This document shows, in pieces, positions 1 through 9,571 of a DNA stretch of 64,000 nt (position 1 is its first letter; each line of letters opens with the position of its first letter). The stretch covers positions 2,170,001 to 2,234,000 of the forward strand of contig CM022371.1 of assembly GCA_011800155.1 (NCBI GenBank), in the 5' to 3' direction. The position numbers were made by a program, and so were the translations under genes. The notes beneath the pieces are model-generated. The model did no database searches, was not told where the DNA came from, and worked only from the letters and a program-made list of their open reading frames with translations. Source of the DNA: Flammulina velutipes. Its lineage: Eukaryota; Basidiomycota; Agaricomycetes; Agaricales; Physalacriaceae.

Positions 1-847
1 CCGGTCATGATCCATCTTGCTCTTTCTGTCATCCATGAAGGCCAATTTAACCTGCACAGCCAGCAGTGAGAATGGAGGAGCAACAGAATATCGAAGCCTG
101 CGTACCCGGTTCGCAGCAGCGAGTCTCGCCTCCTTCTCTGACTCTTTCCCTACCTTCAGTCGTGCTTGCTTTTCCGCCTCCAAGTTTATTGTCTCTTTCA
201 AGATGGCCTACAGAATGTTGAGCGCATCATAGGAAGAGGGGACCAATGTGGCGTACAGTTCCAATCTTGAGATCTTCAAGGCGTCTTGGATTCCAGCTGT
301 AGTAAGGCTGGAAGTTGTCGACCTGGATGGTGATATAAGAGGAAACACAATCTGCAAGTGCACTAGACGCACCTCGGGACGGAATCCAAGCTAAGAGATG
401 AGCACAAACCAAGAGATGAAATGGCAGATATGACTGACCTCGATAGCATACTCCAGCGTCCCCTTCGGCTCGACAAGATTGCGCTTGATGATAGTGTTAG
501 TTGGCTTGAATTGGTGGTACTTTGGATTCTCGGGTTCACGAAGAATGTTCTCGGAGATGGTCAAGAGCGTCTGAGATTGAGTTTAACGACCTGTAGAAGA
601 ATCCGCGTATCGATATTACTTTGAGAGACGCGAATGCCTGTTCCTTTGAATTCGGTCTTATTATGCCAGGATCTATCATCCGTCGGAATAGCAGCTGCCT
701 TTCGCGCTGGCGAGCCATTTCGGCGGCGGATGGCTGTGGCGGCAATGCCCGCGTGCGTCGCTCGACGGCCTCTGCCAATGTTTCCGGTGATACATGCGAC
801 GAGCTCGCTGTCTCCGGCGCCATCTGTTCGTCGTTCTGCTCAGACAT
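1..847 (-). CDS. PUB-domain protein, likely Cdc48/p97 adaptor (3' end cut by window)
   Basis: The gene reads leftward from ATG 845-847 and runs off the window. After a basic/Glu-rich N-terminus (MSEQNDEQMAPE) comes a PUB fold: 'LLTISENILREPENPKY', 'TIIKRNLVEPKGTLEYAIE', then 'LGFRPEVDNFQPYYSWNPRR'. These segments join across GT-AG introns (about 45-60 nt), one falling exactly between 'GFRPE' and 'VDNFQ'. A Lys/Glu/Ala-rich helix follows ('AILKETINLEAEKQ'). In PNGase and UBXN6, PUB domains bind the C-terminal tail of Cdc48/p97, so a role in ubiquitin-linked protein quality control is inferred. A hAT-type insertion begins 52 bp upstream of the ATG. The PUB call is strong; the full architecture is unknown because the 3' part is missing. 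Confidence 0.8.
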
Positions 848-898
848 GGTGGTGGTAAGAGCGCAAGTGAACAACGTGTCACTCGGTACCGTCACATT

Positions 899-1537
899 TA
901 GTGTTGCTACGGCGCGGCTCGAAGTGGCTGCGCCGGTGAAGCCGAGCTGATAACTCGGAGCCGGCTTCGTTTGATGGCTTGGTTTGAGTCAATTGCACAA
1001 GCGGCTTCGTGCCGACTTGGCGTGAGCTTCAAGTCACTCACGCCGCTGGCGCAGATAAAATCTGACTTGCCCGTTCTATCCTATCATTCTGTACAAAAAT
1101 CCATGAAATATCTTACTCTGAGTTGTAGATAACTTCTAGGCATTCCAATAGTCCCTCAGCATAGCAAATCTCGAGTGTCAAGGCTAATTAGAGCTAGGTT
1201 TGTAGGCTTTAATAGTTGAACATCTCTTTGTCAAATTAAGTCTTAAATCATTAATTTTAAATGCAAAAACAGAAGAAAAACATAAAGACATAGTAAATAT
1301 ACATGTATGTGACCATGATACTGAAATACATGCCATGGAGGAAGAAATAGCGCCTCCCGTTATGCCCACTTGTCAAATACGGACAATTTTGGGCGCGCCG
1401 CTGACTACGCGACTTCAAGCGGCGTGAGGCCGGCTTGGCTTGAAAGCCATCAAAACTCAAGTGGCTTCCATCAAATCGGCTTCCCAAGTTGCCTAAAGCC
1501 GCGCCGCGCCGCGCCAAGTCACGCCGTAGCAACACTA
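899..1537. mobile_element. Non-autonomous hAT-type element (MITE-like)
   Basis: A 639 bp element with perfect 16 bp terminal inverted repeats: TAGTGTTGCTACGGCG at 899-914, and its exact reverse complement at 1522-1537. It is flanked by a perfect 8 bp direct repeat GTCACATT (891-898 and 1538-1545), the target-site duplication. An 8 bp duplication plus an end starting TAGTG (fits the hAT end rule YARNG) points to the hAT superfamily. Both arms of about 150 bp are GC-rich with repeated AAGCCG/GGCTT subterminal motifs; the core (about 1060-1370) is AT-rich. No transposase-like ORF is inside, so it must be moved in trans. The perfect repeats suggest a fairly recent insertion. Confidence 0.9.
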
Positions 1538-1605
1538 GTCACATTTGTCAAGAAAGGAGTGGCTTTGAACACAAGTACAATGAATGTCTATATGATGTGA
1601 TATCC

Positions 1606-4600
1606 CTACAATTCAACGTCCGTATCCTCATCAGACCGTGTAGCCTCGTACAAAGTCGGATAAGGCTGCCTCTCGTCACGCTCCAGCGAAACATCGTCTC
1701 CAGATGAGCTATCACTACTCCAGGACTGCTCCATCTGGCCGCTTCCAGACTCCTGCCTCTCCTTTGGATGCTCCCGCAAACCAGATAACCTCAGATTTGG
1801 GAACGAATTCGTACGCAGTCGGCGGAATAGACTACTGCTGTTCGCTGACGTGGGCGTCGGTCGACCGCCATATTCTTCCTCTTGGCCACCGTGATGAAGA
1901 AGATCAGCCACCCATTTCCTTCGTACTGCCGACGAGCGCAGAGGATCTTGCTGCGATCCTATGTCTGGAGATGGCGGTCTCTGGGTATGACTGTGATGAT
2001 GTCCACGACGGTAGAACCACTGTGTTCCATTGGAGAATGCTGCCTCAGCGTCCGTATCGACCGCCAGAGGCAGGTCAGAGCCAGTGGCAGCAGCAGAGAG
2101 TTTCTCCTCTGGTAGGTCCGTCGCTGAAGGCCTTGGCCTGTTTTTCACTGCTTGCCTCACAGCTTGCCTCCCCAGATATACCTGTTTTTCGATACGCATT
2201 CGGTTGTTGATCATGTTGATCTAGATGTCTTTGTTAGAACAATCCTTCATCAGTGGTATCAGCTTACCTTTGGCCAGGTTACGATTTTTCCAACGTTCAT
2301 CATCCTAGTCAAATTCGGTACATCGGGATCCTCCAGCATGTGGAACCAATCCTATAGAACTGATGAGAAACGAAGGCTACGGATATTTTATACACATACC
2401 GAAGCCCTCGTCTTTGGCCAGATTGTAATCGCCCCCTCGAAGCGCTGCAAGAAGACACTTGACCAGTCTTGCCCAAGGATTTCAGGTAGGAGCTCTAGAT
2501 CTCTTATAACTTTGAAATTCTTCGTCAGTTCATGCTTCAACCACTGTTCGCCTGCCGAAAGCAGGAAGTTCCCTCGCCATCCTGGGAAGCCGAGATCAGA
2601 TGCGCACAGAAAAACTTTAGAATCCTAACGTACCTTTGCCTTTACGATGCGCGACTGGCCTTCCGGGAGAGCCCCGAGGTGCGAAAAAGAAGAGGTGAAC
2701 GTGGGGATTCACTTGAGAAACGACGGGATGGGTCACTGGAACGCCTATGAATACCATTGCACGCTACGAGAGAAAGCATATTACCATTGAAGTAGAGGTT
2801 CAATGCTTGAAGCGGGATATCAACCCTGTCGGTCTCGCATTAGAATATGCGCCACGCTGCGAATAATTGAAATACCTTAGTGATCCGTCCTTGAACCTAC
2901 TACCCCAGTTCCACGGAACAGCCGTACCATCTCTAAGCTTCTCCATTAAAACCACAGGGTTCATGATGCCAGGGACTGCGGCAGAGGCGAGCAACGTCGA
3001 CCAAATTATTGTATCAGGCGCAGTAACATAATTAAGCACCTTCGTCGGGCTGTGACGATCTGCGGGTATAACACTAATATTGAGTATTCGTCCAGTCCGG
3101 AGATACGCTTCATTGAATGTCATGGAGCCGCGAGTAAACCAAGTGCTCTACGCCGAAAGGTGAGTATTGGATCGCGGGAAGAGAACACTATCCTTACTTT
3201 CCGAGCCCATCTATGCAACATGGTCAGCGGCTATATTAGATAATTTCATGGAGACACTTACATTACACTGTCAAACCTAGCACCAGTCTCCCACAATCGT
3301 TTCCCCCAGACTGAGAATGGCTCCTCACATGCAGTCAATCGATCGGCCAACTCTGGCACGAGGATGATCTTCAGCTCTTCCTCGGTGTAACATGCAGTAA
3401 GAGCAGCAATGAGTCCACCAGCGCTGGTACCCGTGATCACACGAGGAAGAGTTCCTGTGTCAAGCAAAGCCCGAACGACGCCATAATGATCTAGAGGAGG
3501 TTCAGATCTGTGTCAGTGTTGATAGATAATATGAACGCACAATAGCCAAGACCGGCTCCTCCAGACAGGCAAAGAGCAGATATTCCTACAAGACCATGAA
3601 TGAGGGGGAACTGCAGGAAGCAATAGCTACAAACCAAGATTGGTGTTGGCACTCTTGAAGAAACGTTTCTTTTCCTCTGAAGTAAGATCCGGAGTCTCTC
3701 GAATGTACTCAAGGGCCTTTTCTTGTTCATCCAGATATGCTATAGGCAGTGTGAGTTGACGTAGAATTGCGCAGGTATTGTTATTACCTTCAAGAAGATC
3801 TTTGGTGCCCAAAAAGGTCTTGGATGAACGGATCAATACAAAGGTATATCGACGCGATTACGAGAACAAACCTCGCTGTACAGTCTGTTGAGAGCGTTGA
3901 GTAACAAGGATATAATGATGGGGTCAAAGCAGACCTGGAGGATTCGATGCCTGCAAAGTTGGCTCTGATGCATGTTTCGAGAACTCCGAGGCATCCCCGT
4001 GCATCGTTCTTCTCGCGGAGTGTTCTGAGAGAGCGGGAGACCTTTCGGATGAGACGCCAGTCGTAGTACGGGTCTTCGTCAACTTTCTTCCATTCATCAA
4101 AGTGCAGATATTCGTCGAGCTCTCTTGCTGCTGCCTTCCACTCCTTGACGGATGTAAGACATGGTAAGACATGGGATAGTATACGCACCTCGTATGTCTG
4201 CGATGCGCGCAGTTTCTTTCTTAACACGCCTTTCTTTCCTCTCCCTGGCAAAGCGGAGATCATTAGGACGGGCTACGGAGGTTTGGTTACATGCGCACAT
4301 GCTGAGATCCATTCTTTGGTATTCACGAGCTGTCGAATTAGCACGTACATGCCGAATTCCGCGCCAATGAAGAGAAATATGAAGAGCTGGATGGCCGATG
4401 AGGAAGGAAATAGAAGGCAGCCACGGCAACGCGTACCAGAAGCGGCCAGCGCACGATGAGGAAGAGCCAGTCGTGTCCTAATCGTTTCGCTGCGGTATGC
4501 CTGTCCTTTTTCCTCCGTCTGAAGAGAATCTAAGCAGGATACGGTGAGAGCAATGGAACGACTTACCTGCGTACTTTCAAGTTTACTGGCGCAAAGTCTG

Positions 4601-4854
4601 ATAATGCGGATATCTTGCGTATCCTGGATATTGTCGGTGCTGGGGATGCACCTATTAGGGGTGAAGCGAGTCCTGCGCTGTTCTCGACGACGACTTCATC
4701 GGCTGAGAGCGCTGCCTGGAAGGCTTTGAGATGTCTAGAGAGTGGTTGAGGCGGTCTGGCGACGCATATAGCGAGGCTGGACGCACTGTTCTGTTGGATA
4801 AACGGCGTCCCAGAGGCCTTGGACGTCGATACGTCGAGCAGAAGGTTGGTCCAT
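1606..4854 (-). CDS. Patatin-like triacylglycerol lipase (Tgl3/4/5-type)
   Basis: Multi-exon gene; the first exon starts MDQPSARRIDVQGLWDAVY. In order: a hydrophobic segment ('AIQLFIFLFIGAEFGMYVL'), a DUF3336-type lipase N-domain ('EWKAAARELDEYLHFDEW', 'YYDWRLIRKVSRSLRTLRE'), then the patatin domain with oxyanion loop 'LCLSGGAGLG', nucleophile elbow G-T-S-A-G-G (about 3430-3400) and catalytic Asp in 'DGSL'. This Ser-Asp dyad layout is that of fungal lipid-droplet TAG lipases, which release fatty acids from stored fat. The last about 180 residues are Ser/Pro/Arg-rich and probably disordered, ending 'SDEDTDVEL'. Start chosen as the first ATG giving continuous spliced homology. Exons are separated by about 50 nt introns. 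Confidence 0.88.
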
Positions 4855-5484
4855 GGTGAAGAGTGTTCGAGCAGCTCAGCCGTCCTTTTCTACATGGGGG
4901 TTCCCTAACACTATGGGGCACGACTCGGTACCGTGATGTGACATCATTCATGTGATATGCGTGTTTGTCTTCTGCCAACAGGCTGCCAACCACAGGTCGC
5001 CCAATCCGCAACTGAAGACTGTTAATAACCTTTTCAATAGTGCTGTATGACCTGGCTCTAACTACTATTCAACTCGTGCGCCTATCCAACGCCCACACTG
5101 TGACACCGCTATGATTTACTCGTTCAACCCCAAGACTACTCGACCGGTATCTTATATTCCTATCGAGATCTGCCAGCCGCGCCCACTATCCCCGCATTAT
5201 GTCTCGTCCAAAAATACTGTACTGCGCTTCATCAAATCGGCATGACACAAGGTCTTGCGGACCCCGACCTGTGTCCTCTCTGTAGTCTGTTACACGAGCC
5301 TCAGTCTAGTCTCTCTTCTATCGCCCACAAATCGACAATGGAAAATGGTCATACCACCTCGACATCCACCCTTTCACCTCATTCGAACCCGCTAGAAGCC
5401 ATACTAACTCGCTCGCGCCACACATTATAAATAACCCTCTTGTTGGCAAAAATAGCCCCCAGGCGCATAAAATTAGACCACCAC

Positions 5485-5490
5485 TATAAA
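5485..5490 (+). promoter_or_regulatory. TATA box of CipC gene 1
   Basis: TATAAA lies 75 bp upstream of the CipC ATG at 5565. The paralogue at 55530 has TATAAA at nearly the same distance (reverse strand 55608-55603), in otherwise diverging sequence, which supports function. The rest of the 710 bp divergent intergenic region (4855-5564), shared with the lipase gene, shows no other clear element. Confidence 0.55.
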
Positions 5491-5564
5491 TGCGGATCCC
5501 ATACGTCCATGCCACCCATCTTCCCATCCTTGCCCACTTTTCCACACCTATCAAATATCTGACA

Positions 5565-6139
5565 ATGGGTTGGTTCGACCAAGATTCCGATGAAGCTCGT
5601 GCCCATGACGAGGTATACCCTTCTTCCATCCTCATTCTACGTACTGACACAGTCAAAGGTCACCAACGCTCCCCACAAGGCAGAGCTATCGCACGAGCTC
5701 ATCGCCGCCGCTGCGTCGTACGAGGTGAGTGCGGCGTCGACTACTCGTAGATATCATTCGATGTCCACTCTAGGCTGCCAAGGCATACGAGAACCACGTC
5801 CAAGCGAACGGCCAGCCTGAGTCTCATGCTAAAGCCAAGGAGCTTCTGTAAGCTGACGCCACCAACGTCACATTCTCTGCTCAGCTCACACAATCTTAGT
5901 GCCGGATTCGCTGGCGCTTTCATTGATCGCATGGTCGAAACCAAAGGGGTGAGTTGCGCCCCAAAACTGCCTTTGGGAAACTTGAAATACTTACTCTTTC
6001 GAAGCTTGACTACATTGACAAGGAAAAGGTCCAGCGTCATGGTATGCTCTCTATGAAGTATCACTGTCGAAGCGATACTGATGCTGTTTCAGCCAACCGC
6101 CAGTCGGAGGGAGCTCTCCAAGATTCGGGTTATTATTGA
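5565..6139 (+). CDS. cipC: CipC-like stress/antibiotic-response protein (DUF3759)
   Basis: Spliced product of about 110 residues starting MGWFDQDSDEARAHDEV, continuing 'TNAPHKAELSHELIAAAA', 'AAKAYENHVQ', 'KAKELLAGFAGAFIDRMVE', and ending 'NRQSEGALQDSGYY'. This is the CipC family, first noted as concanamycin-induced in Aspergillus and strongly expressed in many fungi under stress or on wood and plant hosts. The biochemical role is unknown; it is small, helical and without signal peptide. At least four introns of about 50-60 nt split it. The next gene (250 bp downstream, same strand) is an aldo-keto reductase; the same pair recurs at 53-55.5 kb. Confidence 0.88.
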
Positions 6140-6389
6140 AAGTAGTCGCATCTCAGCGGTGTAAGATAAATCAATTCAACGGCGCAGTATTCCTCAATAC
6201 GAATGAACGCGATCTAAATGATCTACTCGACACGGATAGCTATCCTGGGCGAAGACTTTAGTAATCCGGGAAACGTTGGTAATCCTTCTGCTTCGTCAGC
6301 CCCGCCTACCGACAATGTATAAATTGTCCTCAAGAATGATCTCCCAATCGTAACAACCACCCCCACAATCCATACCAATACTCGCACCG

Positions 6390-7903
6390 ATGTCTACAAC
6401 TAAACAGGATACTAAGGCAACGGTGAAGCTCAACACCGGCGCTGAAATACCCATCATCGGTCAGTACACTATTCAACTATCGTAGACGTGTTTTGGAATT
6501 CTTATCGCAACAATAGGTATGGGCACATATGCCGAAAGTTTTGACCCCGCCGTGGCAGACGCCGCCAGAGCTTGGATCTTGACTTCTCTCCAGGTAGGCA
6601 TGACCATTAAAGCTATCATAAGTCTCATCAACCAAACTTTACAGGCTGGGTATCGGCACCTGGATACCGCAACTATGTACAGTGAGTCCATGTAACGTCT
6701 CGCAAGATGCAATGTCTAACTTATGTTTTGTCTAGACACCGAAAAGGCCATCGGTGCCGCGATACAGGAATCTGGTATTCCCCGCGAAGAGCTATTCATC
6801 ACGACAAAGTTGGCGTAAGTCTGTTCAGATTATAACCGGTTTGGGGAGGAAACTCACCCTCAAAAAACAGGTGGAATCGTCATCAGTTCGTAGATGAATC
6901 CCTCGACACGAGCTTAAAGAATCTGGGCACCGATCACATTGATTTGGTACTCAGAAACGTTTCTTCATGAAGTGTAATGCTCACATCCCTGTAGTATCTC
7001 ATGCATTGGCCTCAATCTGTTGTATATGAAGGTGTGATACATTTCTCATCGTGCATCGCCACAATATAATTGACCGTATATCGCAGAGGGGAACCCGATA
7101 CCGTTGGATTCGAACGGTGCCTTGAAACTAGCAGAGGAAACAAACTTCAAAGAAACCTACGCTAAAATGGAGAAACTCCTTGAGACCGGCAAATGCAAAG
7201 CTATTGGAGTCAGCAACTTTTCAATCAAGACGTATGTCTTTTGCGCTGTTTCTTGTTCTTATTCTTTTAGATAAATTTACAATTTTTCTATAGCCTCGAG
7301 GAGCTGCTCACCACCGCAAAAGTTGTCCCAGCAGTAAACCAGGTCGAGTATGTTGTGTGGCGCGCACGAGGCTGAATGTCGAACGCTTATGACTACTACT
7401 CTTTAGGCTCCATCCGTATCTTGTGCAAGAGGACCTTGTGCAATACTGCCAGTCTAAGGGTATCGTAGTCACTGCTTACACCGCAACTGGTACGAATTTC
7501 TCGTCTTCTTTCGTCTAGTAATCCGCTCATTTATGCTCCATCAGGTAAAGAGAAAGTTCGAAATGACCCCGTCATTGTCGAGATCGCCAAAAAGTACAAC
7601 GCGACGCCAACGCAAGTAATTCTGTCCTGGCACCTTTCTCGTGGTGTCGTCGTCCTCCCGAAGAGTGCTAACGAGAAAAGGCAGAAGGAGAACTTGGATG
7701 TAAGCCCTGCAAGTTCTAACTCTCAATATCAACGATACTAATTCATCACACCGCAGCTTCCTGTTCTCGAGCCTGAAGATGTCCAGAGAATCAGTGCGTT
7801 AGATAAAGAGGATAGGTTGAGTAATAAGCACTATGAAGCAGGAGGGAAGTTATGGGGCTGGACTTACGAGCAGCTGGGATGGAAAGGTGAAGCTCGCCAG
7901 TAG
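6390..7903 (+). CDS. Aldo-keto reductase (copy 1)
   Basis: NADPH-dependent carbonyl reductase of the AKR superfamily (TIM barrel), about 310 residues from about ten exons. Start [20 protein letters not shown] is in good context. The catalytic tetrad is visible: Asp and Tyr in '[11 protein letters not shown]', Lys in '[10 protein letters not shown]', His in 'LYLMHWPQ'. Other family blocks are '[12 protein letters not shown]', '[13 protein letters not shown]' and the cofactor segment '[15 protein letters not shown]'. It ends '[14 protein letters not shown]'. Substrate cannot be told from sequence. It sits between CipC and an F-box-like gene, and its near-identical paralogue is at 53114-54612. 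TTGGTAATCCTTC about 100 bp upstream is shared with that paralogue. Confidence 0.92.
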
Positions 7904-8037
7904 CCTGAGTTGTATATCGCTGATTGGCTGAGTTGCAAATTCAAATTACAATTACTATTTATGGCAACGGCCTATGCGCTTTGCCTCGTGTCCCTCCCTG
8001 CTTTCTACGCTTGTTCAACGTTCAACGTTCAACCTCT

Positions 8038-9358
8038 ATGCTCCTTCCTCAGGAACTCATTGACACCATAATAAATGAGGTCTCCCTCACCCAAACCGAG
8101 TCGAAAGCAAAACGTACTCTGTCTGCATGCTGCCTAGTCTCAAAATCCTTCCTCCATCTTAGCCGCCAAAAGCTCTGGAATCACCTCATACTCTCTTCCG
8201 AGAAGGAAGACCTCTACGAAATGCATGACCTACTCAAGCATTCTACCACCCCCACCTTCGTTCGCACGTTGTCCCTCAACGAGTGTTATGAACCCCTCCA
8301 ATGGCAGGATTACGATGAAGAGAACCCCTTTGACTCTTTCTTCCTAACGCTCCTGCCCTTATTCCCGAATGTCAACCATGTCGTGATGTCTAGCTACCTA
8401 GATGATGTACCGAGCGAAATCATCGACCATATGGTTACGTCGTGGAAGCTCACTACAATCACCTTCGACGAATCCAACATGTTCGACGATGAAAGCACTC
8501 TTCACGCTGGCTTTTTGACTCGTCTTCCTGGCCTGAAGGACATCCGCTTTGTAGCTATACCAGGCTCAGCGGTAGATCCGGATTTGTTAGAGGAGCAGGA
8601 GTTCGATGACGAGGGGCTGGCCGAGCCAGAGTCGCTTTACATGGACATCAGTCCGCGCGGCTTCAGCATCCTCCAGCTCCTCTTACGAGACGAACCCACG
8701 TTATTTTCACTCTCCAATGTCAAATGCTTGACACTGTCTTTCACTGGGAACAGCGAAGGAAATTCAGACGATCTAGAGGATGCCATGCATCAGCTGTTAT
8801 CCAAAGTTTCACTGGACGAGTTGATTTTCCGAATCCATGATGGGTGTTCGTACATATATTTCATTTTTTTGACTGCATTTCTTACCTTCTGTTGCAGTAC
8901 TATTGTCCTCGGATGAGGATATGGAAACAATTTCCATAGCTTCTATCCGACGTGTCTCCTTCACTATCTTCGCCGACTTCAGGCCATATGAGACGGCGGC
9001 TTGGTGGATCCAAAACATCGATAATGCATTGGATGCAGACGAGGACTGGGCTATCGAAGAGCTGGAAGTCAATGTTGTCTTTAACCGGTGGACATACAGA
9101 TCGAAACCTTTCTACAATGCAGGTGGGGCTCAAATATGGAAAGAGCTCGACCGGGTATTCGCGATAGCGTCCGAGAGAACGAACAGGATCAGGATAGCTG
9201 TTCAGTGGTGTGGGGAATCCAAGTTTGATCTGGATGTACATGTTACGTGTCAAGTAGCGGAGGGCTTTCAGGAGATTCTGCGGGAATCTTTCGTACGATC
9301 CTCCAAGAAGGATAACATATTCTTTGCGCCTTTGCAAGAGATTGGGAATTCACGATAA
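8038..9358 (+). CDS. F-box-like protein (family member 1)
   Basis: Two exons; the intron starts at a GT near 8845 and ends TTGCAG near 8899. The N-terminus MLLPQELIDTIINEVSLTQ and 'LSACCLVSKSFLHLSRQKLW' fit an F-box-like helix pair of the kind expanded in Agaricomycetes. The rest ('VRTLSLNECYE', 'LFPNVNHVVMSS', 'LKDIRFVA') resembles the irregular Leu-rich body of such proteins. The second exon begins around 'LSSDEDMETISIASIRRVSF' and ends 'LQEIGNSR'. Members likely act as SCF ubiquitin-ligase substrate receptors, but this is family inference. Two relatives lie at 55802-57071 and 57207-58480 with the same two-exon design. Start taken at the family-conserved 'LPQELI' ATG, not at the upstream in-frame ATG 7924. 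Confidence 0.75.
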
Positions 9359-9571
9359 GTACATACTGGAACGTATTCCCAGGAATATAGATTCGGACAT
9401 TTCTTGAACCAAGTGGCGCCCAAAATTGTCTTCATTGTTAGCAAAAAGCATTGCACGTATACAGAAATTTCCATTATATACCCATGCAGTCTATTGTCGA
9501 TATGATTGTGGTCGAACGGTACGATCACAGACCCACGTGGTCGAACAAAAGTCACTTGCTTTCCGACGGTC

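Larger units (their letters stand above)
5382..9358 (+). repeat. Left copy of inverted segmental duplication (CipC-AKR-F-box)
   Basis: This block carries CipC, aldo-keto reductase and F-box-like genes, all with close relatives on the minus strand at 53114-58480. Homology includes non-coding DNA: about 130 bp upstream of CipC (TTCGAACCC then CTAGAAGCCA, and TATAAATAACCCTC) and TTGGTAATCCTTC upstream of the reductase (6276-6288). The CipC-then-reductase order and spacing are kept in both copies; the F-box gene lies on the opposite side of the pair in the right copy. Confidence 0.75.

Noticed and set aside
7924..8040. Longer N-terminus of F-box member 1 from ATG 7924
   Set aside because: Outside family homology; members 2 and 3 start at the 'LPQELI' Met.
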